This document shows positions 1-9,170 of a stretch of 37,408 bases of DNA, in pieces. A program made the translations under genes and the position numbers. The stretch's first letter is position 1; every line of letters begins with the position of its first letter. The notes beneath the pieces are model-generated. The model made no database searches. It saw only the letters and a program-made list of their open reading frames with translations, and was not told the DNA's origin. This stretch comes from an uncultured Aquimarina sp. (GTDB taxonomy: Bacteria; Bacteroidota; Bacteroidia; Flavobacteriales; Flavobacteriaceae), in assembly GCA_937958985.1 (NCBI GenBank), contig CALGLV010000042.1, positions 1 to 37,408 of the forward strand, written 5' to 3'.

Positions 1-669
1 GATGTATCGTATTTTGGTACTATGATGATTTATAAAGGTTTGGCCGATGGTATGGTTTCGGGAGCGGTAAATACTACGCAGCACACCATTAGGCCAGCAT
101 TACAATTTATAAAAACCAAGCCAACAGCATCCGTAGTGTCTTCGGTGTTTTTTATGTGTTTGGAAGACAGGGTTTCTGTTTTTGGTGATTGCGCCATAAA
201 TCCCAACCCTAATGCTGAACAACTTGCCGAAATAGCAATAGCTTCTGCCGATACGGCGCAAAATTTTGGGATTGAACCAAAAATAGCTATGCTATCATAT
301 TCTTCAGGTAGTTCGGGTAAAGGGGCAGATGTGGATAAGGTTCGAGAAGCTACAAAATTAGTAAAAGCCAAACGTCCCGATCTTAAAATAGAAGGACCTA
401 TTCAATACGATGCAGCAGTTGATGTTTCTATAGGTAAAAGTAAATTACCCGATTCGGAAGTAGCGGGACAAGCAAGTGTATTAATATTTCCAGATTTAAA
501 TACAGGTAATAATACCTATAAAGCGGTTCAGCGAGAAACAGGAGCTTTAGCTATTGGGCCAATGTTACAGGGGTTAAATAAACCAGTAAACGATTTAAGT
601 AGAGGTTGTACCGTTGATGATGTGTACAATACCGTAATAATTACAGCAATTCAAGCACAAGAAATTTAA
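1..669 (+). CDS. pta: Phosphate acetyltransferase, C-terminal part (5' end off window)
   Basis: The enzyme interconverts acetyl-CoA plus phosphate and acetyl phosphate plus CoA in the cytoplasm. The reading frame is open from base 1, beginning [20 protein letters not shown], which is the start of the conserved PTA_PTB catalytic domain. Typical family blocks follow: [12 protein letters not shown], then [17 protein letters not shown], then [20 protein letters not shown] near the end. The first in-frame ATG (base 22) lies inside the conserved domain, so it is not the true start and the gene begins upstream of the window. The stop is 1 nt before ackA, the usual pta-ackA operon. Identification is secure; only the length and N-terminal domains cannot be judged. 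Confidence 0.95.
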   Translation, partial: DVSYFGTMMIYKGLADGMVSGAVNTTQHTIRPALQFIKTKPTASVVSSVFFMCLEDRVSVFGDCAINPNPNAEQLAEIAIASADTAQNFGIEPKIAMLSYSSGSSGKGADVDKVREATKLVKAKRPDLKIEGPIQYDAAVDVSIGKSKLPDSEVAGQASVLIFPDLNTGNNTYKAVQRETGALAIGPMLQGLNKPVNDLSRGCTVDDVYNTVIITAIQAQEI

Positions 670-670
670 A

Positions 671-1858
671 ATGCAAATACTAGTAATCAATTCAGGAAGT
701 TCTTCCATAAAATTTCAACTCATAAAAATGCCTAGCGCCACTATTATTTGCACAGGATTAGTGGAGCGTATAGGTTTAAACAATGCAAAATTGAAATATG
801 AAGTAGGGGAAAAAGCGCATGAACAAATAGGTGATATTCCTAATCATAAAGTAGGCTTACAAATGGTTGCTAAATATTTGTTGGATGATGATATAGGGGT
901 TATAAAAAGTCCTTCAGAAATTGAAGCGGTGGGTCATCGTGTGGTTCATGGAGGTAGTAAATTTTCAGAAACTACCGAAATTACAGCTTCTGTAAAAGAA
1001 AATATTAAAGAGCTATTTAGTTTAGCTCCACTTCATAATCCAGCAAATTTAGAAGGTATTTTAGTAGCCCAAGAAATTTTCCCTAAAGCCAAACAAATAG
1101 CAGTTTTTGATACTGCTTTCCATCAAACCATTCCTGCAGAAGCTTATAAATATGCTATTTCGAGTGAGTTTTTAGAAAAACATAATATTCGTATGTATGG
1201 TTTTCATGGTACAAGCCACAAGTATGTGTCTGAAAAAGCACAAGAGTATTTAGGCAAACAGCATTCAGGTAAATTGGTGAGTTTACATTTGGGTAATGGC
1301 TGTAGTGCTACCGCAATTAAAGATGGTAAAAGTATAGACCATTCTTTGGGATTTGCTCCTATGAATGGTTTGATTATGGGTACACGCTCGGGTGATATCG
1401 ACCCTTCTGTTGTGTTTTACCTGATTAAAAATTTAGGATATTCGGTTGATGAGGCGAATGAGTTGCTGAATAAAAAAAGTGGGATGTTAGGACTTACAGG
1501 TTTTAGTGACAACCGTGATATTGCCTCTGCAGCTGCTTCGGGAGATCTAAAAAGTCAAGAAGCTTTACTCATGAATGCATATAGAATTAAAAAATTCATA
1601 GGTGCATATATAAGTGTGCTAAATGGTATAGATGCGTTAATTTTTACCGCGGGGATTGGTGAAAATGCTAGTAATATTCGAAAAATGGCTTGTGAAGATT
1701 TAAGCTTTTTTGGAATTGAAATTGACGATGAAAAAAACGAACAGCGCTTGGAAGGCATCAGAGAAATTCAATCTAAAAACTCAAAGGTTAAAATTTTAAT
1801 TATTCCAACAAACGAAGAATTGGAAATAGCAAAACAAACCTATAGCCTTTTAAATTAA
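671..1858 (+). CDS. ackA: Acetate kinase
   Basis: Converts acetyl phosphate and ADP to acetate and ATP, partnering Pta in overflow or assimilation of acetate. The protein is 395 residues, normal for the family. Visible motifs in order: the N-terminal phosphate-binding INSGSSSIKF, the HRVVHGG block, FDTAFHQT with the catalytic Asp, YGFHGTSH, the LHLGNGCS loop, MGTRSGDIDP, and FTAGIGENA near the C terminus. It starts 1 nt after the pta stop and ends 1 nt before the next gene, so the three genes are almost certainly cotranscribed. Confidence 0.97.
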   Translation: MQILVINSGSSSIKFQLIKMPSATIICTGLVERIGLNNAKLKYEVGEKAHEQIGDIPNHKVGLQMVAKYLLDDDIGVIKSPSEIEAVGHRVVHGGSKFSETTEITASVKENIKELFSLAPLHNPANLEGILVAQEIFPKAKQIAVFDTAFHQTIPAEAYKYAISSEFLEKHNIRMYGFHGTSHKYVSEKAQEYLGKQHSGKLVSLHLGNGCSATAIKDGKSIDHSLGFAPMNGLIMGTRSGDIDPSVVFYLIKNLGYSVDEANELLNKKSGMLGLTGFSDNRDIASAAASGDLKSQEALLMNAYRIKKFIGAYISVLNGIDALIFTAGIGENASNIRKMACEDLSFFGIEIDDEKNEQRLEGIREIQSKNSKVKILIIPTNEELEIAKQTYSLLN

Positions 1859-1859
1859 C

Positions 1860-2447
1860 ATGGAAAATAACGTGAATATTAAGAAAACCGAACTTCTTTC
1901 TAACGACTATAATTCATTAAAAAAATTAACCTTAGATATTAAAAGGAAAGATGGTAGTTGGGAGGAACAGGTGCGCGAGGTTTATGATAAAGATAGTGGC
2001 GCCACAATTTTACTTTACAATACAGCTAAGAAAACGGTAATATTAACAAAACAATTCCGTATACCGATTTATGTAAACGAAAAAGGAAAGCATAACGGAA
2101 TGATGATTGAAGCTTGTGCTGGATTGTTGGAAGGGTTAACTCCTGAGCAAACTGCAATTAAAGAAACTTTAGAAGAAACGGGCTACCAAATTAACGAACC
2201 AGAATATTTGTTTGAGGCATATATGGTGCCTGGCACTGTGACTGAAAAAGTATATTTTTTTATAGCACCATATAATGAAGCTCAAAAAGTGAGTAGCGGT
2301 GGTGGATTGGAAGAAGAAGGAGAGGAGATTGAAGTTTTAGAAATTCCTTTTGAAAAAGCTTATCAAATGATTTTTACAGGAGAAATTACAGACGGAAAAA
2401 CAATAATGTTGCTTCAGCATCTTAAAATTTATGCTATAATTTCTTAA
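1860..2447 (+). CDS. nudK: NudK-type Nudix hydrolase (GDP-mannose/nucleotide-sugar pyrophosphatase family)
   Basis: A 195-residue cytoplasmic Nudix hydrolase. The Nudix box region reads AGLLEGLTPEQTAIKETLEE followed by TGY, with the KExxxEETG catalytic core. As in E. coli NudK as I recall it, the box departs slightly from the textbook spacing. The C-terminal block IEVLEIPFEKAYQMIFTGEI and the DGKT that follows also match the NudK branch closely. Known NudK enzymes hydrolyse GDP-mannose; that substrate is inferred here from family membership. It follows ackA by 1 nt and is probably in the pta-ackA transcript. Family confidence is high, exact substrate moderate. Confidence 0.85.
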   Translation: MENNVNIKKTELLSNDYNSLKKLTLDIKRKDGSWEEQVREVYDKDSGATILLYNTAKKTVILTKQFRIPIYVNEKGKHNGMMIEACAGLLEGLTPEQTAIKETLEETGYQINEPEYLFEAYMVPGTVTEKVYFFIAPYNEAQKVSSGGGLEEEGEEIEVLEIPFEKAYQMIFTGEITDGKTIMLLQHLKIYAIIS

Positions 2448-2716
2448 CTTTTTGTTGCTATTTATAATTTAATTCGGTCAATAAGGCGATTTTGTTAGAG
2501 GTAACTTGTTGATTTACAGTTGGTAAAACCGTATAACAAATGTTAATTATTGCTAATTTGTAAGCATAATTTAAATTTAACATTGCGTTTCTTCTTAGGT
2601 TTAATCACGCTTTGTCGACAAACAGCATCGATGAAAGGTTTGTTAATTGGGATTAAGTGTTTTTTATTACAGGTCTTTTGATTAGTTTTGGTTCCGAACT
2701 AAACTTAATTATTCCA

Positions 2717-3538
2717 ATGAAATCAAAAATTCTATTAACTCTGTTACTTTTATGCACAACAGTAATTGTTGCTCAAAAAAATAGTACTTATGGAAAAATA
2801 AGTTATGAGAAAGCTGTTAATTTATCCGGGAAACAACGGATGCTATCTCAAAAAATAGCTAAAGTTATAGTTTTGAGAATAGGAGGGGCAGACACCCCTG
2901 CATTGAAATCAGAACTTAATTCGAGTAAAATTATTTTTGAAAGAAACCTAAAGATACTAAAGGATAACTCAGTAACTCAGAGTTCAAAAATAAGGGCATC
3001 TATAAATGCTGAATTAAACCAATGGAATAAATTTAAAGCTTTAATAGAACAACCAATAGGAGATATTGATTTACTGTTAAGTTTGTCGGAAGAGCTACTC
3101 CGAAAATGTCATTACTTAGTTTTGGCTATCGAGGAAGAGTCTAAGTTTAACAATCAATTAGGGTATTCAAACAATATAACCCAACTAAAAGTAGAAACGG
3201 TTAATTTGGCAGGAAAACAGCGCATGCTATCTCAAAAAATGTGTATGTACTATGCGGCCTGTAGGGTTTTAGTTAAAGGAAAAAAAGCCGATATAGCTTG
3301 TGGTAAGTATGTTAGTATTTTTAATCAAATGAATGAAACAGTAAATGATTTATTGGTTAATGAACTTAATGATTCACAAATAGATACAGTAATTTCAGAA
3401 ATTCTGAATGTAATGACTGAGTTACAATCAAAAAATAAAGACTTTAGAGATAACAGGATTTCTTTAGGTGAAATTATTCAGACTAGTAATGTGTTGTTGG
3501 ATTTGTTTAATAAAGCTACTAGTTTATATAGTTTGTAA
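2717..3538 (+). CDS. Exported protein with two PilJ/NarX-like P-box repeats
   Basis: A 273-residue exported protein. The start is placed at 2717 rather than the upstream in-frame ATG at 2657, because the signal peptide MKSKILLTLLLLCTTVIVAQ begins there. The mature part is mostly helical and contains two repeats, each opening with a near-identical motif: AVNLSGKQRMLSQK (about residues 33-46) and TVNLAGKQRMLSQK (about 161-174). This resembles the P-box of NarX/NarQ and the PilJ N-terminal (type IV pilus MCP sensor) domain, which form periplasmic four-helix sensor bundles. There is no transmembrane anchor after the signal peptide and no kinase, HAMP or MCP domain, so any output must come from a partner. 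It converges on the AEC transporter, 4 nt apart. A nitrate- or small-ligand-sensing role is speculative. Confidence 0.75.
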   Translation: MKSKILLTLLLLCTTVIVAQKNSTYGKISYEKAVNLSGKQRMLSQKIAKVIVLRIGGADTPALKSELNSSKIIFERNLKILKDNSVTQSSKIRASINAELNQWNKFKALIEQPIGDIDLLLSLSEELLRKCHYLVLAIEEESKFNNQLGYSNNITQLKVETVNLAGKQRMLSQKMCMYYAACRVLVKGKKADIACGKYVSIFNQMNETVNDLLVNELNDSQIDTVISEILNVMTELQSKNKDFRDNRISLGEIIQTSNVLLDLFNKATSLYSL

Positions 3539-3542
3539 TTAA

Positions 3543-4457
3543 TTACTTTAATAATATAAACCATAAAAAAGTAGTTAAAAAAGAAAGTATAATACCAAAA
3601 CTCAATATTAAGGAACTTAATCTGGGGCGTAAGTTAAATTCAGTAGCAATAATACTTCCTGTGATCATAGGTGCCATTGCAGCTTCTAGAGTACCAACTT
3701 GCGAAAATAATTTTTCGGTATCCAAAATAATACTGATAGCTAAAATGAGTAGCGGAGCTAAAAATAATTTGAAATTTATAGCATGAAATAATAATACTTT
3801 ATCGGATTTCCATTCTTTAAACTGTAATTGTAGTCCCACTGAAAACAATGCCATAGGTACCATAGTAGCACCTAAGCTATCAAAAATAGGATCTAATATG
3901 GGTTCAATAGTATTGTAGTTTATAAACTTAGGAATTGTAAAGGCAGTAATAAAAGCTACTGTGGGTGGAAATGAAAATATTTTTTTGAATAAGTTAAGAA
4001 ATGAAAATTTCTCTGATTTGCTTGAGGCATAAGTTGCGGTTAAGATTCCTAAAGTCGATACCGCAATAAACCCAGCTTGATCGCATATAATAGCAAGCTT
4101 TAAACCTTCCTTACCATAGTAAGCTTCTGTTAAAGGAAATCCTAAAAAAGATAAATTCGAAAAACCGACAGTTAATAGTAAACAAGCTTTAGTTTTAATA
4201 TCTAAAGGCTTAAAATTCCCTAATAATTCAAGTAGTAAATAAGCAAATAAAAAGAGTAACCATGGTATTGCTAGTAAAAATACCATATCAGGATCCCATT
4301 TTAATTTAGGAATATAACGTAAAGATATTGCAGGAAGCGCTACCGATATTACCCATAAGTTAACTACTTTATGGCTGTTTTCTGGAAGTAATTTATAGCG
4401 GCGAATTAATACACCAGCGATTATAGCTATAAAAATGATACTAAAATTTGTTGCCAA
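3543..4457 (-). CDS. AEC family transporter (auxin efflux carrier-like permease)
   Basis: An integral membrane protein of 304 residues with about ten hydrophobic segments spread over its length, beginning FSIIFIAIIAGVLIRRYKLL, the typical first helix of AEC (auxin efflux carrier/malate permease-like) proteins. Mid-protein features such as GFSNLSFLGFPL and CDQAGF also fit this family. Bacterial members move small organic anions, but the substrate here cannot be told. It lies 76 nt downstream of the helicase gene on the same strand and may share its transcript. It ends 4 nt from the convergent P-box protein gene. Confidence 0.85.
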   Translation of the reverse strand: MATNFSIIFIAIIAGVLIRRYKLLPENSHKVVNLWVISVALPAISLRYIPKLKWDPDMVFLLAIPWLLFLFAYLLLELLGNFKPLDIKTKACLLLTVGFSNLSFLGFPLTEAYYGKEGLKLAIICDQAGFIAVSTLGILTATYASSKSEKFSFLNLFKKIFSFPPTVAFITAFTIPKFINYNTIEPILDPIFDSLGATMVPMALFSVGLQLQFKEWKSDKVLLFHAINFKLFLAPLLILAISIILDTEKLFSQVGTLEAAMAPMITGSIIATEFNLRPRLSSLILSFGIILSFLTTFLWFILLK

Positions 4458-4533
4458 GTATTAATGCTATTTTAAGAGATTCAAAGAACCTAAATTATGT
4501 TTTGTACCTACGTTACCCAGTTAAAAAAAGCGT

Positions 4534-6873
4534 TTAATCTTTAGTTTTGAGTACTTTTAATTTAGCAAAGCGAAGTAAAAGTTTTTTCAAGCCCCCTTGT
4601 TTAAATTTTATCTCAGCTTTTTTGTCTTGACCATTACCTTCTATATTTACAATTTCACCAATACCAAAACGCATATGTTCTACCTTAGTGCCAGGTATAA
4701 GTTGCTTTAACAGATCGTTATCTACGGTGTTTGTAGTGGCAGTTACTGGGCGAAGTTTACGCAATTTTCTTAACTGCTCATCAGTGGGTTTGTGCGATGG
4801 AGGTGGAGAACTACTCTGAGGTTTGTTTTGTCGTAATTTGGATTTGTCAACCTCTCCAAATATATCGGTATCAATTAATGGTTTGTACTTGTAATTAGTT
4901 TCAATAGGAGTTACGTAATCAATAAATTTATCGTCAATTTCTTCTATAAAACGACTTGGCTCCGCATCTACCAATTTACCCCAACGATATCTTGACAATG
5001 TATAGGTTAAATAGGCTTGCTTTTCAGCTCTGGTAAGTGCCACATAAAACAATCGGCGTTCTTCCTCTAATTCACTACGCGTATTCATACTCATGCCCGA
5101 AGGAAATAAATCTTCTTCCATACCTACAATATATACATAGGGAAATTCCAAACCTTTGGCAAGGTGAATAGTCATCATAGCAACGCGTTCTTCGTCGTCA
5201 ACTTCTTTATCAAGGTCAGTGGCTAAAGCTACATCTTCTAAAAATTCTGAAATTGAACCTGTAGCATCTTCAATTTCTTTTTGCCCCTCTACAAAATCTT
5301 TAATACCATTTAAAAGCTCCTCGATATTTTCAATGCGGGCAATACCTTCTGGGGTACCGTCTTTTTTCATTTCCAATACCAAACCTGTTTTTTTAGATAC
5401 CATTTCCGCAAGTGTAAATGCATCTGCGGTTTGATTAGTAACTTGAAAGGATTTGATCATATTCACAAAGTTTAGAAGCTTTGCTTTGGTTCCAGAGTTT
5501 ACTTTTAGGTTGGGAACTCTGTCAATGTGTTCCATTATTTCGAAAATAGATACTTTATGCTCGTTGGCAGAAAGTATTAATTTATCGAGTGTAGTAGCTC
5601 CAATACCTCGTGCAGGATAATTAATTACACGTTTTAAAGCCTCTTCATCTTTTGGGTTTATTACTAGCCTTAAGTAAGAAAGTACATCTTTAATTTCTTT
5701 ACGCTGATAAAAAGAAAGTCCCCCATAAATGCGGTATTTAATTCCTCGTTTACGAAGCGCATCCTCCATTGCACGTGATTGCGCATTGGTACGATATAGT
5801 ATAGCAAAGTCAGAAGCTTTTCTTTGCTCGTTCATCATATTTTCAAAAATAGAACTCGCCACATAACGACCTTCGTCACCATCAGTTGGTAAACGATTTA
5901 CTAATATTTTTTCGCCCTCATCATTGGCAGTCCAAACAATTTTATCGAGTTTAGTTTTGTTATGCTCAATAATAGAGTTGGCGGCTTCTACAATGTTTTT
6001 TGTTGAACGATAATTCTGTTCAAGCCTGTAGCTAGCTGCGTCGGTATAATCTTTTTGAAAATTTAGAATGTTATTAATATTTGCCCCACGGAAAGCGTAA
6101 ATACTCTGTGCATCATCACCAACAACGCATAAATTTTGAAATCTATCGGCAAGTGCTTTTACAATTAAATATTGAGAGTGGTTGGTATCTTGGTACTCAT
6201 CCACTAATATATATTGGAAACGAGTTTGGTATTTTGCTAAAACTTCAGGAAAACGATTTAACAGCTCGTTAGTTTTTAGAAGTAAATCATCAAAATCCAT
6301 AGCTCCTGCTTTAAAACAACGATCTACATAATTTTTGTAAATATCCCCAATCCTTGGTCGTTTAGCCATGGCATCCGCTTCCATCAAATCAGGATTATTA
6401 AAATAAGCCTTAACTGTAATTAAACTGTTTTTGAAAGAAGAAATACGACTTTGTATTTGTTTGTATTTGTAAATGTCTTTATCAAGAGCCATTTCTTTAA
6501 TAATACTCGAAATTAGTCGTTGGGAATCCTGAGAATCATAAATGGTGAAGTTGCTAGGATACCCAAGCTTGTCTGCCTCAAAGCGAAGGATTTTGGCAAA
6601 AATAGAGTGAAAAGTTCCCATCCATAAATTTTTTGCTTCACTAGCTCCAACAATTTGTGCAATACGATGTTTCATTTCGCGTGCAGCTTTATTAGTAAAT
6701 GTTAGTGATAAAATATTGAACGGGTCTATGCCTTTACTCATTAAATACGCTATGCGATAGGTAAGTACTCGTGTTTTTCCCGAGCCTGCACCAGCAATAA
6801 CCATAAAAGGTCCTTCTGTATGAATGGTTGGGGCAAGTTGAGCTTCGTTGAGTTGACTTAAATATTCTTCCAA
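4534..6873 (-). CDS. UvrD/PcrA/Rep-type superfamily 1 DNA helicase
   Basis: A 779-residue SF1A 3'-5' DNA helicase, acting in nucleotide excision repair, mismatch repair or replication-fork clearance. The helicase motifs are clear: the Q-motif region LNEAQ at the N terminus, Walker A GAGSGKT (residues 28-34), LSLTFTNKAAREMKHR (motif Ia), ILVDEYQDTN (motif II), VVGDDAQSIYAFRGA (motif III), LEQNYRS (motif IV), MMTIHLAKGLEFPYVYIVGM (motif V) and RLFYVALTRAEK (motif VI). The C-terminal tail has VEHMRFGIGEIVNIEGNG, the small Tudor-like domain typical of PcrA/UvrD that binds RNA polymerase in known members. Naming it PcrA or UvrD would need a tree. It is divergent from the glutamate synthase-like gene. 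Confidence 0.95.
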   Translation of the reverse strand: MEEYLSQLNEAQLAPTIHTEGPFMVIAGAGSGKTRVLTYRIAYLMSKGIDPFNILSLTFTNKAAREMKHRIAQIVGASEAKNLWMGTFHSIFAKILRFEADKLGYPSNFTIYDSQDSQRLISSIIKEMALDKDIYKYKQIQSRISSFKNSLITVKAYFNNPDLMEADAMAKRPRIGDIYKNYVDRCFKAGAMDFDDLLLKTNELLNRFPEVLAKYQTRFQYILVDEYQDTNHSQYLIVKALADRFQNLCVVGDDAQSIYAFRGANINNILNFQKDYTDAASYRLEQNYRSTKNIVEAANSIIEHNKTKLDKIVWTANDEGEKILVNRLPTDGDEGRYVASSIFENMMNEQRKASDFAILYRTNAQSRAMEDALRKRGIKYRIYGGLSFYQRKEIKDVLSYLRLVINPKDEEALKRVINYPARGIGATTLDKLILSANEHKVSIFEIMEHIDRVPNLKVNSGTKAKLLNFVNMIKSFQVTNQTADAFTLAEMVSKKTGLVLEMKKDGTPEGIARIENIEELLNGIKDFVEGQKEIEDATGSISEFLEDVALATDLDKEVDDEERVAMMTIHLAKGLEFPYVYIVGMEEDLFPSGMSMNTRSELEEERRLFYVALTRAEKQAYLTYTLSRYRWGKLVDAEPSRFIEEIDDKFIDYVTPIETNYKYKPLIDTDIFGEVDKSKLRQNKPQSSSPPPSHKPTDEQLRKLRKLRPVTATTNTVDNDLLKQLIPGTKVEHMRFGIGEIVNIEGNGQDKKAEIKFKQGGLKKLLLRFAKLKVLKTKD

Positions 6874-7043
6874 GGGATCACAATTTAGACCTTAAAAATA
6901 CGCATTATTGAAGCGTAATTTGAAATGTAGTGCGATAATTTATGAGTGTTTTCAATAAAAAATGTAAGTGTTTAATAAGATAAAGACTAATTTTTGTGTA
7001 TTGTTTCCTAAACTCTACTATATTTAAAAAAAAAGAAAAATAA

Positions 7044-8624
7044 ATGGATTTTGTAGCGTCGATTCCTTGGTGGGTATACATAGTGTTATTAGTTGCTGTA
7101 GTAGCTATTAGAGATGTTTTTTTTAATAAGAAGCATATTATTACACATAACTTTCCTGTGGTAGGTCATTTTAGGTATATGCTTGAAAGTATAGGACCTG
7201 AATTACGCCAATATATTGTAGCTAATAATCGAGAAGAATTACCATTTAATAGAATTGAGCGTAGCTGGATTTATGCATCGGCTAAAAACGAAAATAATTA
7301 TGAAGGTTTTGGAACAGATAAGGATATTTACGGCCCTCAATATATTTATATAAAAAATGCGATGTTTCCTTATAAAGTAAATAAAGATCATGTTAATGAT
7401 TTAGATCCTTATTTTTTACCCTGCGCTAAGGTAATGGGCGAATATAACAATCGTAAAAGACCCTTTAGACCGGCATCAATAATTAATGTTTCGGCAATGA
7501 GTTACGGTTCGCTTTCTGCAAAAGCGATAGAATCCTTAAATAGAGGATGTAAACTATCTTTTGCTTACCATAATACAGGTGAAGGAGGTTATTCTCCATA
7601 TCATGATAAAGGTGGAGATGTAGTTTTTCATATTGGTACAGGTTACTTTGGTGTACGTGATGCCGAGGGTAATTTTTCAATGGAAATGTTAAAGAAATTA
7701 ATAGATAAAAACCCTTCGATTCGTGCTATTGAAGTGAAATTATCTCAAGGCGCTAAGCCAGGAAAAGGGGGTGTTTTGCCAGGCTCTAAAATAACGAAAG
7801 AAATAGCTGCGGTTAGAGGCGTGGAAATAGGTAAAGATGTGTTGTCACCAGCTTATCATACCGCGTTCTCTAATGTTAAAGAATTAATAGTTTTTATTGA
7901 AGATATAGCTAAAACAACAGGGTTACCCGTGGGTATTAAGGCGGCAATTGGTAAAACAGACCAATGGAAGGAATTGGTTAGCGAAATGAAGTCTCAAAAC
8001 AAGGGGCCAGATTTTATTACTATTGATGGTGGTGAAGGGGGTACAGGTGCAGCTCCTCCAAGTTTTGCGGATCATGTAGCATTGCCTTTGGTTTATGGGT
8101 TTGCTAAGATTTACAAAATTTTTAAAGATGCAGATATTACGGACAGGGTTGTTTTTTGTGCAAGTGGTAAATTAGGCTTCCCAGCAAGGGCGGCAATGGC
8201 TTTTGCAATGGGGGTAGATTGTATAAATGTGGCAAGAGAAGCAATGCTTAGTGTTGGCTGCATACAAGCTCAGGTGTGCCATACTAACAGATGTCCTACA
8301 GGAGTAGCTACTCAAAGTAAATGGTTACAAGCAGGTATTAATGTTACAGACAAAGCAGAACGTGTTAAATATTATTTTAAAAACTTTAATAAAGAGCTTT
8401 TAGAAATAACTCATGCTTGTGGATATGAGCATCCATCTCAATTTACCATGAACGATATTAATATATCGCAGGGTGATAATAATAAAACAGCAACTTTAGC
8501 AAGTACTTACGGATACGAAAAAACACCAGTAAAATTTAATAGTTTAAACGAACTGGTGACTTGTCCGGATTTAGGAGGAGGATATTGTAGTACTCCTGTT
8601 GATGCTTCGGAAGTTAGATACTAG
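7044..8624 (+). CDS. Membrane-anchored FMN-binding glutamate synthase family protein
   Basis: A 526-residue protein with an N-terminal transmembrane helix (about residues 8-24, IPWWVYIVLLVAVVAI) followed by the FMN-binding alpha/beta-barrel domain of glutamate synthase (GltB C-terminal half). Visible landmarks are INVSAMSYGSLSAKAIESLN, the GGEGGTGAAPPSF flavin/phosphate-binding region, and CIQAQVCHTNRCPTG, whose three cysteines (C-x5-C-x4-C) match the 3Fe-4S ligands of GltB. The glutaminase domain of true GltB is absent, and no GltD partner is in the window. These stand-alone proteins are widespread, but their physiological reaction is not settled, so glutamate synthesis should not be assumed. 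The last 11 nt overlap the end of the convergent gene at 8614. Confidence 0.88.
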   Translation: MDFVASIPWWVYIVLLVAVVAIRDVFFNKKHIITHNFPVVGHFRYMLESIGPELRQYIVANNREELPFNRIERSWIYASAKNENNYEGFGTDKDIYGPQYIYIKNAMFPYKVNKDHVNDLDPYFLPCAKVMGEYNNRKRPFRPASIINVSAMSYGSLSAKAIESLNRGCKLSFAYHNTGEGGYSPYHDKGGDVVFHIGTGYFGVRDAEGNFSMEMLKKLIDKNPSIRAIEVKLSQGAKPGKGGVLPGSKITKEIAAVRGVEIGKDVLSPAYHTAFSNVKELIVFIEDIAKTTGLPVGIKAAIGKTDQWKELVSEMKSQNKGPDFITIDGGEGGTGAAPPSFADHVALPLVYGFAKIYKIFKDADITDRVVFCASGKLGFPARAAMAFAMGVDCINVAREAMLSVGCIQAQVCHTNRCPTGVATQSKWLQAGINVTDKAERVKYYFKNFNKELLEITHACGYEHPSQFTMNDINISQGDNNKTATLASTYGYEKTPVKFNSLNELVTCPDLGGGYCSTPVDASEVRY

Positions 8625-9048
8625 AAATATTAGTTTGAGATTCTAAATTTTCGAAATAAACTTTTTGAGATAAAATTGAAAATTGTTCACTTAGTAATAA
8701 TAAGTTACTAGAAAGTTCAATTATTTTATTAATATTAGTTTCATCAAAAGTGGTTTGTGATATTTTTTTAAATTCTAACCAAGTTCTTTTTTTGTCTTTT
8801 ATTAATTCTCTTAAATTATTGTTTTTTGTTTTTGAATATTCAAAAAGTAAATTCAAATTTTGTTCAAATAAAACAGTATCCTTAACTATTTGTTCAGAAA
8901 CATCGATAGATTCTTGTAACAAATAATTCTCTAATATATTTTCAGATATATTGGATTGTTGTTTTGCTATCGAGATAATATCAATAGGATTAGTATTTGC
9001 TAGTATTAAATTAATACCTAATAAAAAAGATAGACACAATAGTTTCAT
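8614..9048 (-). CDS. Exported PilJ-like protein lacking the P-box (hypothetical)
   Basis: A 144-residue protein with a signal peptide (MKLLCLSFLLGINLILANT) and an otherwise helical mature part. I do not recognise it as a named family, but it aligns by eye with the first repeat of the P-box protein at 2717-3538. Both share FExNLxxL, then a Leu/Ile-rich stretch, W-x2-FK, and a final LSxxLL helix. The conserved P-box (GKQRMLSQK) is missing at its expected N-terminal place, though LSQKV occurs near the C terminus. It could be a degenerate or specialised paralogue. It sits 122 nt downstream of tsaE on the same strand, and its end overlaps the convergent glutamate synthase-like gene by 11 nt. Confidence 0.65.
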   Translation of the reverse strand: MKLLCLSFLLGINLILANTNPIDIISIAKQQSNISENILENYLLQESIDVSEQIVKDTVLFEQNLNLLFEYSKTKNNNLRELIKDKKRTWLEFKKISQTTFDETNINKIIELSSNLLLLSEQFSILSQKVYFENLESQTNISSI

Positions 9049-9170
9049 AACCGAGTTTTTTTAATTCGTTATAAAATTATTCTAAAGAAGCGTTTCTGTA
9101 ATGTTAATAGATTATTAAGTAATAACAAAAACGTTTAAATGTACTTTTTAATCGCTGAAACGTATTTTTG

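Noticed and set aside
2657-2716. In-frame ATG at 2657 as the start of the P-box protein
   Set aside because: It would place 20 extra residues before a textbook signal peptide that begins at 2717; the later start fits an exported protein better.
6081-6272. Plus-strand open frame within the helicase gene
   Set aside because: It lies entirely inside the helicase coding sequence, antisense to the conserved motifs II and III, with no independent support.
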